A DNA stretch of 64,000 nucleotides, from contig JAXGQB010000007.1 in NCBI GenBank assembly GCA_040766655.1, forward strand, positions 310,001 to 374,000, in the 5' to 3' direction. This stretch comes from JALOOB01 sp040766655 (GTDB lineage Bacteria; Chloroflexota; Anaerolineae; CG2-30-64-16). A program made the translations under genes and the position numbers. A model generated the notes under the pieces. That model searched no databases. It had not been told where the DNA came from and saw nothing but the letters and a program-made list of their open reading frames with translations. Shown one piece after another: positions 6,364 through 15,400 of the stretch (position 1 is its first letter; every line of letters starts with the position of its first letter).

Positions 6364-9030
6364 ATGAAGAATCCGTTTGACTTATCGCAGTGGAGGCTCG
6401 CGCCAGCGGCAGCCTCGCCGGGCGCCCCCGAAGTGAGACGCATGCAAGACGAGGCGGGCAGTTGGCTGCTGTCGGCCGATGACCCGAATCGAACCGTACG
6501 CGCGGGCCGCCGCCGGCGCACCGACCAGGACCCATCGCAGCGCGACCGCGCCGACGCCCCGCGCCGCCGGGATGACGACGCCCAAGCCCCGAGCAGCGGG
6601 AGCACCCGGCCGACCGGCAGCAGCGGAGGACTCGGACTTCCCACAGGCGGTGCGCCCCGGCCCCCAAGCAGCGGGGGCGGATTCTCGTTCCCGGGCGGCA
6701 CCCGCGGCGCAGCCGGCGGTGGCATCAGCATGCTGGTCCTGTGCGGGATCATCGCGCTCGTGGCCTTCCTGGTGTTGGGACGCTGCGGAGGGGACCCGGT
6801 CACTGCCCCGCAGCCCGAGCCCACGGCAGCGCAGTCGCTGCCCGGCCTCCAACAATTACCGCTCGCAACCCCGCTGCCACTCCCCACCGCCACGCCGAGG
6901 CCGACGCTGGCTCCTGTCGCGACCGCCGCGCCGCTTGCGACCGCTGCACCGGTCGGGGCAGCTCCGAGCACGACCAAGCCGGGCCAGACATGGACAATCA
7001 TGCTGTACCAGGACGCGGACGACAAGATCCTGGAACAGGACATCTACATCGACCTCAACGAGGCCGAGCGGATCGGTTCGTCCGACCGGGTGAACATGGT
7101 GGCGCAGATCGATCGCTACCGGGGCGGATTCAACGCTGACGGAAACTGGACCGGCACCCGGCGCTACGTGGTGCGGCCCGATCAGGATCTCACGCGCGTC
7201 AAGTCGGAGCTCGTGGCCGAGGGCGAGCTGAACATGGCTGCGGGCGAGACGTTGGCCGACTTCATCATCTGGTCTGCGAAGAATTACCCGGCCGACAAGT
7301 ACGTGCTCGTCATGTCGGACCATGGTATGGGCTGGCCCGGGGGTTGGTCTGACCCCGATGCAGGGCAGCAAGGCACATCGATCGACCGGAACGTGCCGAT
7401 CCAGGCCGCGTTGGGCGATCACCTGTTCCTGGACGAGCTGGACAGCGCGCTGGCGACCGCACGCCAGCAGGCCGGCATCGACAAGTTCGAGCTCATCGGC
7501 ATGGACGCCTGCCTGATGGGCCACATCGAGGTCATGAGTGCGCTGGCCGAGCACGGCCACTACGCGGTCTTCTCCCAGGAGACCGAGCCGGCGTTGGGCT
7601 GGGCCTACACCGCGTTTCTGGGTGCGCTGACCCAAAACCCGGACATGGACGGCGCACAACTCGGACAGCAGATCGTTCAGAGCTACATCGACCAGGACGA
7701 GCGCATCCTCGATAACCAGGCGCGCACGGAGTGGGTCGGCCGCGGCAGCTCGACGCTGGGCGCCGCATCCGCAGCGCAGTTGCGCCAACAGCTCGGCCGC
7801 GGCATCACCCTGTCCGCCATCAGGCTCGATCAGACCCCCAACCTGGTCGGGAGTCTCAACGACCTTGCCTACGCGATGCAGGGGATCGATCAGAACGCGG
7901 TCGCCAAGGCCAGGCGTTACACGCAGTCGTTCACCTCCATCTTCGGGCAGCAGGTGCCGCCGTCCTACATCGATCTCGGCCACTTCCTGATCCTGCTCAA
8001 CCAGACAAGCAAGGACGCCGGGCTTCAGCAGGCCCTGGTCGGAGTCGCCCAGTCGATCAAGGACACTGTCATCGCGGAGAAGAGCGGCCAGGACAAACCC
8101 GGCGCCACCGGCATCTCGATCTACTTCCCCACCGGCCAGGTCTACCAGGCGCCGGCCGCGGGGCCGCAGTCGTACACCAGGACCGCAGCCCGGTTCGCGC
8201 AGGACTCGCTGTGGGACGACTTCCTGGCCTTCCATTACGGCGGCCGTTCGTTCAAGGCGGACACGCGCAGCAACACGGTGCCCCTCGACGTGGGCGTCAC
8301 CCGCGCGCCGGGCGCGGGCCGCATCACCCTCTCGCCTGTCCAGAAGGACAGGGATCAGGTCGCGATCCGCGAAACGGTCCTGCTGAGCACCAACGTCAGC
8401 GGCAACAACATCGGCTACATCTACTTCTTCACCGGCTACCTGGATCGTGCCTCCGGCTCGATCGCGGTCATCGACCGCGACTACCTCGAGGCGCCGCAGA
8501 CTGCGGAGGCCGACGGAGTGTACTACCCCGAGTGGGGCGAAGGCGACTTCAAGCTCGAGTTCGAGTGGGAGCCGCTTGCCTTCTCGATCACGGATGGCCG
8601 GACGCGCGCGATGGCCGCGCTGATGCCCCAGACCTACGGCGCAAGCTGGGAGGATACCATCTACACCGTCGATGGTATCTACCGGTACCAGGACGGCGAG
8701 GAGCGCTACGCCCGGGCCTACTTCCGCGACGGCCTGCTGCGCCAGGTGTTCGCGTTCACGCAGGAAGAGGGAACCCCCGGGGCCCCACGCGAGGTGACCA
8801 CGGAGGCCGGCGATCAGTTCACCGTCATCGAGACGTGGCTCGAGTCGGATGGTCAGGGCGGCCTGAAGACCGTGACGCAGCAGGGCGAGACGCTGACCTT
8901 CCAGGCGGATAACCCGTTCCGCTGGGAGGAGTTGGACGCGGCTGCCGGCGAGTACGTCGTCGGGTTCATCGCCGCTGACCTGGAAGGCAACACCACGGAA
9001 GCCTACACGACGGTGACCGTCCTGCCGTAA
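6364..9030 (+). CDS. Membrane-anchored clostripain-family (C11) cysteine protease
   Basis: An 888-residue protein with a cytoplasmic Arg/Asp-rich N-terminus (1-118), one membrane span (about 121-138, ISMLVLCGIIALVAFLVLG), a Pro/Thr/Ala linker (about 145-205) and a C11 domain starting TWTIMLYQDADD at 209. The catalytic His320 lies in MSDHGMGW and Cys383 in GMDACLMG, the family dyad. The C-terminal part (about 640-888) has beta-rich, immunoglobulin-like character, ending EGNTTEAYTTVTVLP. Family members cleave after Arg/Lys and act outside the cell. Start ATG 6364 follows AAAGG; an in-frame TTG at 6337 is less likely. Monocistronic; a perfect hairpin follows. Confidence 0.88.
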   Translation: MKNPFDLSQWRLAPAAASPGAPEVRRMQDEAGSWLLSADDPNRTVRAGRRRRTDQDPSQRDRADAPRRRDDDAQAPSSGSTRPTGSSGGLGLPTGGAPRPPSSGGGFSFPGGTRGAAGGGISMLVLCGIIALVAFLVLGRCGGDPVTAPQPEPTAAQSLPGLQQLPLATPLPLPTATPRPTLAPVATAAPLATAAPVGAAPSTTKPGQTWTIMLYQDADDKILEQDIYIDLNEAERIGSSDRVNMVAQIDRYRGGFNADGNWTGTRRYVVRPDQDLTRVKSELVAEGELNMAAGETLADFIIWSAKNYPADKYVLVMSDHGMGWPGGWSDPDAGQQGTSIDRNVPIQAALGDHLFLDELDSALATARQQAGIDKFELIGMDACLMGHIEVMSALAEHGHYAVFSQETEPALGWAYTAFLGALTQNPDMDGAQLGQQIVQSYIDQDERILDNQARTEWVGRGSSTLGAASAAQLRQQLGRGITLSAIRLDQTPNLVGSLNDLAYAMQGIDQNAVAKARRYTQSFTSIFGQQVPPSYIDLGHFLILLNQTSKDAGLQQALVGVAQSIKDTVIAEKSGQDKPGATGISIYFPTGQVYQAPAAGPQSYTRTAARFAQDSLWDDFLAFHYGGRSFKADTRSNTVPLDVGVTRAPGAGRITLSPVQKDRDQVAIRETVLLSTNVSGNNIGYIYFFTGYLDRASGSIAVIDRDYLEAPQTAEADGVYYPEWGEGDFKLEFEWEPLAFSITDGRTRAMAALMPQTYGASWEDTIYTVDGIYRYQDGEERYARAYFRDGLLRQVFAFTQEEGTPGAPREVTTEAGDQFTVIETWLESDGQGGLKTVTQQGETLTFQADNPFRWEELDAAAGEYVVGFIAADLEGNTTEAYTTVTVLP

Positions 9031-9044
9031 CATCACCCCCCGCG

Positions 9045-9074
9045 GGCTGGGACGCGCCGCGGCGCGTCCCAGCC
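9045..9074 (+). terminator. Perfect 14-bp hairpin after the C11 protease
   Basis: GGCTGGGACGCGCC (9045-9058) and its exact reverse complement (9061-9074) flank a two-base loop, 15 bases after the stop codon. There is no T-run, so it may act as a factor-assisted terminator or a 3' stabiliser. Confidence 0.65.
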
Positions 9075-9127
9075 AGCCACCACCCTCGTTCTTCCTCAGT
9101 GCTGTAGCCCTGGCCGGCGCTATCGGT

Positions 9128-9133
9128 TATAAT
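9128..9133 (+). promoter_or_regulatory. Consensus -10 box of the mttB-like operon
   Basis: TATAAT occurs 45 bases before the start codon at 9179. No convincing -35 is seen 16-18 bases upstream. A Shine-Dalgarno AGGAGG (9167-9172) sits in the predicted leader. Confidence 0.55.
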
Positions 9134-9178
9134 GCCCTCATCGCTCAGACTGCCTCATCCACGACAGGAGGAAGCCCC

Positions 9179-10669
9179 ATGCGCTCCGCTCGCTTCGAAG
9201 TACTCTCCCCCGAGGAGGTCGAACGCATCCACGAGGCCTCCCTCGCCATACTGGCCGAGGTCGGCATCCGGGTCGACTACCCGGTGGCGCGCGACATCTT
9301 CCGCCGTGCGGGCGCGTCGGTCGACGATGCACGGCAGGTGGTGCGCATCCCGCCCGACCTGGTCATGAGGGCGGTCGCCAGCGCACCCCAATCGTTCGCG
9401 CTCCATGGACTCGATCCGAGCGTGCGCTACCCCATCGGCCCGGACCAGGCAACGCCACTCTTCGCCGGCCTGGGCACCCCGACCCGGGTGGTCGACCTCC
9501 GCAGCAGCGAGATCCGCCCTGCGAGCATCGCGGACGTTCGCGAGCACATCATCCTGATCGACGCGCTCGACCACATCCACAACTCCCAGATGGACGTCTG
9601 GCCCGACGACATCCCGATGACGACGATCCACGCGGAGGCGATCTGGACCTGGGCGCATCACAGCCGCAAGTCGTTCGGCATGGGGTGCTACGGCTACCTT
9701 CCGACGTGGGACATGATGCGGATGATGGCCATGGCGGTGGGCGGCAAGGAGGAGTTGCGCCGCCGGCCGCGCTTCCTCGCCATCTGTTCCGTCGTCAGCC
9801 CGCTCCAGATGGCGCAGCAGCAGGCGGAGGGCCTGCTCATCTGCGCCGATTACGGCCAGCCCCTCGCCATGTCGCCGGAGGCCATCGCGGGCGCCACCGC
9901 GCCCGTCACCCTCGCCGGCCTGCTCGCGCAGGAAAACGCGGGGATCCTGGCACACGTAGCGCTCGCGCAGATCTACAGGCCCGGGACGCCGGTGCTCTAC
10001 GGCACCGTTTCCACCATCGCCAACATGCGCCTCGGGACCGTCGCGCTGGGCGCAGCGGAGACCGGCCTCATCACCGCCGCCTCCGCGCAGCTCGCCCGGC
10101 GCTACGGCCTGCCCATCCGCTCGGTCGGCGGCGCGACGGAGAGCAAGACGCCGGACGTGCAGGCCGGTTTCGAGCGCATGCAGACGCTGCTGCCCGCGGT
10201 GCTGGCCCGCGTCAACCTTATCACCTGCGGCGGGACGCTGGACAGCACCCTGCTCGAACACCACGCCCTGCTCGTGCTCGACGACGAGATCTGCGGCTCC
10301 GCGCTGCGGCTGGCGCGCGGCATCGAGGTCAGCGACGAGACCCTCGCGCTGGACCTGATCAGGCAGATCAACCACACGGGCAACTACCTGGCCGAGAGGC
10401 ACACCGTGGCCCACTTCCGCGCGGAGCACTATCAGCCCAGGCTGGTCGTGCGGGAGCCGTGGGACACCTGGGAGAAGGGGGGCGGCCGGACCGCGATCGA
10501 CAACGCCCGGGCCAGGGCGCTGGACATCCTGCAGCGGCATCAGCCGAGGCAGCTCGATCCTGCCCTGGCGGCCGAGCTCGACGCGTTCCGCCGCGCAGTC
10601 GCTGCCCGGTCGCTGGAGGAATTCTACAGCTACGAGGACCCGGCGCGGCAGGATCTGGAGGCACTATGA
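9179..10669 (+). CDS. MttB-family (trimethylamine methyltransferase-like) protein, non-pyrrolysine
   Basis: A 496-residue TIM-barrel methyltransferase of the MttB superfamily. The opening FEVLSPEEVERIHEASLAIL and EVGIRVDYPVARDIFRRAG are typical, as are the GGATESKTPDVQAGFERM region (about 319-336) and the C-terminal EPWDTWEKGGG. The reading frame has no internal amber codon, so it belongs to the non-pyrrolysine branch, whose characterised members (MtgB, MtpB, MtcB) demethylate quaternary amines such as glycine betaine, proline betaine or carnitine onto a corrinoid protein. No corrinoid protein or methylcobamide:THF methyltransferase is in the window. It heads an operon with a symporter and a PLP enzyme, joined by an ATGA stop/start overlap. 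Confidence 0.88.
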   Translation: MRSARFEVLSPEEVERIHEASLAILAEVGIRVDYPVARDIFRRAGASVDDARQVVRIPPDLVMRAVASAPQSFALHGLDPSVRYPIGPDQATPLFAGLGTPTRVVDLRSSEIRPASIADVREHIILIDALDHIHNSQMDVWPDDIPMTTIHAEAIWTWAHHSRKSFGMGCYGYLPTWDMMRMMAMAVGGKEELRRRPRFLAICSVVSPLQMAQQQAEGLLICADYGQPLAMSPEAIAGATAPVTLAGLLAQENAGILAHVALAQIYRPGTPVLYGTVSTIANMRLGTVALGAAETGLITAASAQLARRYGLPIRSVGGATESKTPDVQAGFERMQTLLPAVLARVNLITCGGTLDSTLLEHHALLVLDDEICGSALRLARGIEVSDETLALDLIRQINHTGNYLAERHTVAHFRAEHYQPRLVVREPWDTWEKGGGRTAIDNARARALDILQRHQPRQLDPALAAELDAFRRAVAARSLEEFYSYEDPARQDLEAL

Positions 10670-12072
10670 GCGGCGCAGACGTCTCACGGAGGACCGGCGA
10701 TTCGCAGGCCAGCGCATCGGGCCGCCTCCCCCGCCGGCTGAAGCTGGCCTTCTCCACCGGCGACCTGTCGACCAGCATCCCGCTGGCCATCCTCATGTTC
10801 TTCCAGCTCTTCTTCCTGACCGACGTCGCCCGGCTGCGGCCGGACCTGGCCGCCTGGGCCGTCGGCATCCCGCGCATCTGGGACGCGATCAACGATCCGC
10901 TCATCGGGTTGATCTCGGACCGCATCCGCTCGCGCTGGGGCCGCCGCCGGGTGCTCCTCCTCATCGGCGCTGTCCCCCTCGGGCTGACGTTCATGCTGAT
11001 GTGGATCGTGCCGCCCTTCTCGCCCACCGGCCTGGCCGTGTACTATGCGATCGTCTTCATCCTGTTCGATACGGCCTTCACGGTCGTGCACGTGGGCTAC
11101 AACGCGCTGACGCCCGAGCTGACCAGCGACTACGACGAACGCTCGTCCCTGAACGGCTACCGCATGGTGTTCTCCATCTCGGGCACCCTCGGCGCCATCA
11201 TCCTGGCCACCGTGCTGGGGTGGTTCATCGAAGACAAACGCCTGCTCTTCGCGCTGCTCGGCGTGGGCCTCGGGCTCGTGTCCATGGCCCCGCCGCTGAT
11301 CGTGTTCCGCGTGACGCGCGAGAGGCCGCCCGAACAGCTGCCGGCCCCGCTGCCCTGGCGCCGTGCGCTGCTGACGACCCTGCGGAACGGGCCGTTCCGG
11401 CTGGTCATGGGGCTCTATCTGCTGAGCTGGACCACCGCCAGCATCCTGGCCGCGGTGCTGGTCTACTACGCATCCTACCGGCTGCGCATCCCGGAGCAGG
11501 CCAACTACTTCGTGCTCGTCGCCCAGGGCATGGCCATCGCATTCATCCCTCTGACCGTCTGGCTCGCGCGGCGCCTCGACAAGCGCCGCGCCTTCATCCT
11601 CGGGTCGCTGTCGTGGGTGGTCGTGCTGCTGGGCATCTCCGCGCTGGGGCCGGGCCAGGTGGCGCTGGCGTACGTGCTGGCCGCCCTCTCCGGCTTCGGC
11701 ATCGCGACCGCCTACGTCATCCCCTGGGCCATGGTGCCCGATGTGATCGAGGTGGATGAGGCGGAGACCGGGCAGCGCCGGGAGGGCTCCTACTACGCGT
11801 TCGCCTCCTTCTTCCAGAAGCTCGCGACCGGCGCTGCCCTGTGGGCGATGGGGCAGGCGCTGGCGTGGACGGGGTACCTCACGCCGACTGCGGCCCAACC
11901 GGCGCCCGTGCAGGGCGAGGCGGTGGTCTCCGCCATACGCCTCTTCACCGGCCCGATCCCCGCGGTCCTGCTGGCGCTCGCGATCGCATTCGCCTGGCGC
12001 TATCCCATCTCGCGCGAGCGGCATGCCGCGCTCCTCCGGCAGATCGAGTCAGGAGCGACCGGCCATGACTGA
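10666..12072 (+). CDS. GPH-family (glycoside-pentoside-hexuronide) cation symporter
   Basis: A 468-residue, roughly twelve-span MFS protein. The KLAFSTGDLSTSIPLAILMF opening, WDAINDPLIGLISDRIRSRWGRRR (about 72-95) and the late AMVPDVIEVDEAETGQRREG segment (about 355-374) are the diagnostic GPH motifs; the family imports sugars, uronates or related solutes with Na+ or H+. The ATG overlaps the stop of the methyltransferase gene (ATGA), and the next gene starts eight bases before this stop. The operon suggests that it imports the substrate of the two enzymes. The substrate cannot be read from sequence. Confidence 0.85.
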   Translation: MSGADVSRRTGDSQASASGRLPRRLKLAFSTGDLSTSIPLAILMFFQLFFLTDVARLRPDLAAWAVGIPRIWDAINDPLIGLISDRIRSRWGRRRVLLLIGAVPLGLTFMLMWIVPPFSPTGLAVYYAIVFILFDTAFTVVHVGYNALTPELTSDYDERSSLNGYRMVFSISGTLGAIILATVLGWFIEDKRLLFALLGVGLGLVSMAPPLIVFRVTRERPPEQLPAPLPWRRALLTTLRNGPFRLVMGLYLLSWTTASILAAVLVYYASYRLRIPEQANYFVLVAQGMAIAFIPLTVWLARRLDKRRAFILGSLSWVVVLLGISALGPGQVALAYVLAALSGFGIATAYVIPWAMVPDVIEVDEAETGQRREGSYYAFASFFQKLATGAALWAMGQALAWTGYLTPTAAQPAPVQGEAVVSAIRLFTGPIPAVLLALAIAFAWRYPISRERHAALLRQIESGATGHD

Positions 12073-13309
12073 GCTCGATACCCTCGCGGTGCACGCCGGA
12101 GAGGAACCGGACCCCAGCACCGGCGCGCTGCGCATCCCCCTCCACATGGCCACCGCGTTCAAGTTGCCGCCCTTCGGCGGCAAGCTGTTCGAGACGCTGC
12201 AGCTGAGTTCGCCCGCCGCGCCGCACGCGTACACGCGGTGGAGCAATCCGACGGTGCGCGCGCTCGAGAACCGCCTCGCCGCGCTGGAAGGCACCGAGGC
12301 CGCGCTGGTCACCGCTACGGGCATGGCCGCCATCTCCGCGCTCGTGTTTGCCCTGCTGTCATCGGGCGACCACCTCGTCGCATCCGAGATGTGCTACGCG
12401 GGCGCGTCCGAGCTCTTCGGACTCCATCTGCACCGGTTCGGCATCGACGTCAGCCTGGTCGACACCTCCGACCCGAACGCGGTCCGGCAGGCCATCCGCC
12501 CCAACACGAAGCTGCTCTACGTCGAGACGCCGGCCAATCCGATCCTGCGCATCGCCGACATTGCGGCGCTGGCCCGGCTGGCTCACGAGCGATCCATTCC
12601 CCTGGCCGTGGACTCCACCTGGGCCGGGCCGGCCATCCAGCGCCCTGCGAGCGACGGCGCGGATTATGTCATCCACTCGCTTACCAAGTACCTCAACGGA
12701 CATGGCGACGCGCTGGGCGGCGCGCTCTGCGGCCGGTCCGATGCCCTGCACCGCATCCGCCGGGATGCGTTGGTGCACCTGGGCGGTGCGGCGAGCCCGT
12801 TCAATGCCTGGTTGATCCTGCGCGGCCTGGCCACCCTGCCGCTGCGCATGGCGCAGCACAGCGCGACCGCGCTGCAGGTGGCCAGCTTCCTGGAAGGGCA
12901 TCCCCGGGTCAGGCGCGTCGTCTATCCGGGGCTTCCCTCCCACCCGCAGCATGCGCTGGCCGCGCGCCAGATGTCCGCGGGGGGCGGCATGATCACCTTC
13001 GAGCTCAAGGGAGGGCTCGGCGCGGCCATCAACCTGGCCGAGCGCGTGCGGCTCTGGGCCTACGCGACGTCGCTGGGCCATGCGCACAGCCTGCTCTTCT
13101 ACTATCCGACGGACCTGTACGTCGACGCCGCGCCCTGGCTCTCGGTGCAGCAGAAGGCGAGCATTCGCGAGTGGACGGGCGAGGGGATCGTGCGCGCGAG
13201 CATCGGCCTGGAAGCCCCGGGCGACCTGATCGCTGATCTGGACCAGGCGCTGCGTGCGCGGACCTTCAAGGGACTGATCGGGCCGCTGGCTTATCGCCTG
13301 ATGAAATGA
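12065..13309 (+). CDS. Trans-sulfuration family PLP enzyme (cystathionine gamma-synthase/lyase or methionine gamma-lyase type)
   Basis: A 414-residue Cys/Met-metabolism PLP enzyme. LDTLAVHAGEEPDPSTGAL opens the protein; AYTRWSNPTVRALENRLAALEG (about 56-77) carries the tetramer Tyr/Arg phosphate-contact region (YTRxxNPT), followed by ATGMAAISALVF and LYVETPANPIL. The Schiff-base lysine is K208 in HSLTKYLNGHGD. It overlaps the symporter gene by eight bases. The family covers beta/gamma-elimination and replacement on sulfur amino acids and related compounds; the exact reaction cannot be assigned. Its link to an MttB-like enzyme suggests degradation of a methylated sulfur or amino compound. This is inference. 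Confidence 0.82.
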   Translation: MTELDTLAVHAGEEPDPSTGALRIPLHMATAFKLPPFGGKLFETLQLSSPAAPHAYTRWSNPTVRALENRLAALEGTEAALVTATGMAAISALVFALLSSGDHLVASEMCYAGASELFGLHLHRFGIDVSLVDTSDPNAVRQAIRPNTKLLYVETPANPILRIADIAALARLAHERSIPLAVDSTWAGPAIQRPASDGADYVIHSLTKYLNGHGDALGGALCGRSDALHRIRRDALVHLGGAASPFNAWLILRGLATLPLRMAQHSATALQVASFLEGHPRVRRVVYPGLPSHPQHALAARQMSAGGGMITFELKGGLGAAINLAERVRLWAYATSLGHAHSLLFYYPTDLYVDAAPWLSVQQKASIREWTGEGIVRASIGLEAPGDLIADLDQALRARTFKGLIGPLAYRLMK

Positions 13310-13321
13310 GCCCGCGAGCGG

Positions 13322-13939
13322 TCAGGGATAGGGCACCGGCGTGATCGGGATGGCCATCACGCCCGGAGGTGCAACGCTCGACGGCGGGCAGCCGGCGCCA
13401 TCGAGGGGCTGCGGCCAACACCCGGGCGTGCCCGGATAGCCTCCCAACGTGGGGAGGACAAGCCGTTGGCCGGGATAGAGAAGCCAGGGGTTGATGCCGT
13501 TCGCCTGACCCAGCGCGGCAACCGTGACTCCGAAGCGTTGGCCGATCGAGTAGGCCGTGTCGCCGCGCACCACCACGTACGCGCCGCCCTGCACGTACCC
13601 CTGGGCATGGGGCCGCGCGCCCCGATCGACCAGGCCGGTCCACACTCCGCCCGGCAAGCCACCTCCCGGCCACGGGCCGCCCCCTGGCCATCCGCCGCCG
13701 CAGCGGTCGATCACGCGCAGCCTTGCGCCGGCGTACAGTTGGTTGGGGTTCGCCAGCGCGCCTGCATTCAGCTGGTAGAGCTCTTGCCAGGTCGTGCAGT
13801 AGCGTCGCGCGATGTTGGAGAGCGTATCGCCCGGCTGCACCGTGTGCACCACTCCCGGGCCTGGGTCTGCCAGCACTGGCAGTGCCGGCGCCGTCAACAT
13901 CACTGAGAGCATCACGGTCAGGAGAATGCGGCGTCTCAT
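13322..13939 (-). CDS. Secreted protein with two LysM domains
   Basis: A 205-residue protein with a signal peptide (MRRRILLTVMLSVMLTAPAL, cleavage near residue 25), LysM 1 (about 31-75, HTVQPGDTLSNIARRYCTTW), a Gly/Pro/Trp linker (about 77-97), LysM 2 (about 117-162, VVRGDTAYSIGQRFGVTV) and a Pro-rich tail. LysM modules bind peptidoglycan or chitin-type glycans. No catalytic domain is present, so it is probably a wall-associated structural or adaptor protein. Start ATG 13939 has AGAGGA upstream; an ATG fifteen codons earlier would disrupt the signal peptide. Convergent with the PLP enzyme gene, with 12 bases between them. Confidence 0.85.
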   Translation of the reverse strand: MRRRILLTVMLSVMLTAPALPVLADPGPGVVHTVQPGDTLSNIARRYCTTWQELYQLNAGALANPNQLYAGARLRVIDRCGGGWPGGGPWPGGGLPGGVWTGLVDRGARPHAQGYVQGGAYVVVRGDTAYSIGQRFGVTVAALGQANGINPWLLYPGQRLVLPTLGGYPGTPGCWPQPLDGAGCPPSSVAPPGVMAIPITPVPYP

Positions 13940-14033
13940 CGGTCCTCTCCTCTCGATTCGGGCGGCTGGTGGGCTGGACTCCACTGCATTGTATCAGAAT
14001 CCCCGGCCGTTCACAATGGGCTTTTGAATTTGC

Positions 14034-14062
14034 TTGACAGCTTGCCTGATCGCTGATACAGT
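14034..14062 (+). promoter_or_regulatory. Promoter of the araM-like gene
   Basis: A perfect -35 TTGACA (14034-14039) is followed 17 bases later by TACAGT (14057-14062); GATACA at 14055 is the alternative -10. The start codon is at 14145, behind Shine-Dalgarno AAGGAGG (14133-14139). Confidence 0.65.
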
Positions 14063-14144
14063 CGGTTAGCGCTCCCGGCGGCCCCTACGGCACTCGCCGG
14101 GAGACGCACCGGATATCCTGCCCGTTCGCTCCAAGGAGGCGCAA

Positions 14145-15389
14145 ATGGTCCCGAGACCGCTCGTCTACATCGGCAGCCAGGCTGTCGACCAGCTGCTCCA
14201 GTACGCCTCGGCGCGAGGCTTGAACCGTTTTTCGCTCGTGGCGGACGCCAACACCTACGCCGCGCTGGGCGACCGGGTCGAGGCCAGCCTGCGAAACGCC
14301 GGCCATGACGTGCGCACCATCCTCCTCGCCGGCCCCGAGGTCATCGTCGACGAGTTACAGGTGGTCGACGTCCTCCTGCGCAACGACAGCCGCGACCGTG
14401 CCTTCCTGGCCGTCGGGTCGGGCACCATCACCGACATCACGCGCTTCGTCACCCTCCAGACCGGCGGCGCGTTCATCTCCGTGCCGACTGCGCCCTCGGT
14501 CGACGGCTACACGTCCCCCATCACGCCGATGGTCGTGCGCCGTCTCAAGATCACCGGACCGGGGCGCCTGCCCGACGCCATCTTCGCCGACCTCGACACG
14601 CTGGCTGCGGCGCCGCACAAGATGATCGCGTCAGGAGCCGGAGACGTCATCGCGAAGTGGACGTCCACCGCTGACTGGCGTCTCGGCTCGCTGATCTGGA
14701 CCGACCGTTTCGACGAGGCCATCGCGCGTCGTTTTACGGCTGCGCTGCACAAAGTCGTGGACCATGCGGACGAGATCGGTCGGGCCACGCCGGCCGGCAT
14801 CCGCGCACTCATGGAAGCCCTGATCGACGCCGGCCTGTGCATGGCAGACTTCGGCATCTCCATGCCCGCGTCCGGCTCGGAGCATCTCCTGTCCCACTTC
14901 TGGGAATCGCGGTTGCTCTACGAGGAGCGACCCGCGCTGCTGCACGGCGCGAAGGTGGGCGTCGGAACCTCCCTGATCGCGCGCTACTGGGAACGGGTGC
15001 GCGGCATGAGCCTGGGCGAGGCCGCGGGGCGCCTGGGCGCCAGCAGCCTGCCCGACCGGGAACAGGAGATCGCTAACATTCGCGCCGGCTGGCCGTTTGC
15101 CGTGGACCAGGTGCTCGGCGAACAGAAGGTGTTCCTGGACATGGACGAGGCCGGCTATCGGGCGCTCTGCGACAAGGTGCTGCGCCACTGGGACGACATC
15201 CAGGCGATCGCCGCAGGGGTGCCTGAGCCGGCCGCTGTTATCGACACCCTGCGCCGCGTCGGCGGCCCCACCACGGTCGCTGAGCTGGGACTGGCGCCGC
15301 GTGACCTGGACGATGCACTCGCGTATGCCCACTACCTGCGCAGCCGGGTGCCCATGCTCCGGCTCCGGCGCATGCTGCAGATCGACTGA
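14145..15389 (+). CDS. araM: sn-glycerol-1-phosphate dehydrogenase (AraM/EgsA family)
   Basis: A 414-residue member of the iron-containing alcohol dehydrogenase/glycerol-1-phosphate dehydrogenase superfamily. The NAD(P)-binding GSGTITDITRF (91-101), PTAPSVDGYTSPI (about 114-126) and the three metal ligands D167 (SGAGDVIAKW), H247 (GSEHLLSHFWE) and H267 (LHGAKVGVGT) are all present. The family makes sn-glycerol-1-phosphate from DHAP, the archaeal lipid enantiomer; B. subtilis AraM supplies heptaprenylglyceryl phosphate synthesis. A HAD-IIA phosphatase follows after 11 bases, the same pairing as araL-araM in the B. subtilis arabinose operon. No prenyltransferase of the PcrB type is in the window. 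Confidence 0.85.
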   Translation: MVPRPLVYIGSQAVDQLLQYASARGLNRFSLVADANTYAALGDRVEASLRNAGHDVRTILLAGPEVIVDELQVVDVLLRNDSRDRAFLAVGSGTITDITRFVTLQTGGAFISVPTAPSVDGYTSPITPMVVRRLKITGPGRLPDAIFADLDTLAAAPHKMIASGAGDVIAKWTSTADWRLGSLIWTDRFDEAIARRFTAALHKVVDHADEIGRATPAGIRALMEALIDAGLCMADFGISMPASGSEHLLSHFWESRLLYEERPALLHGAKVGVGTSLIARYWERVRGMSLGEAAGRLGASSLPDREQEIANIRAGWPFAVDQVLGEQKVFLDMDEAGYRALCDKVLRHWDDIQAIAAGVPEPAAVIDTLRRVGGPTTVAELGLAPRDLDDALAYAHYLRSRVPMLRLRRMLQID

Positions 15390-15400
15390 GGACGAGCCAC

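Noticed and set aside
9179..10669. Pyrrolysine-type MttB
   Set aside because: No in-frame amber codon interrupts the barrel, so the protein belongs to the non-pyrrolysine branch.
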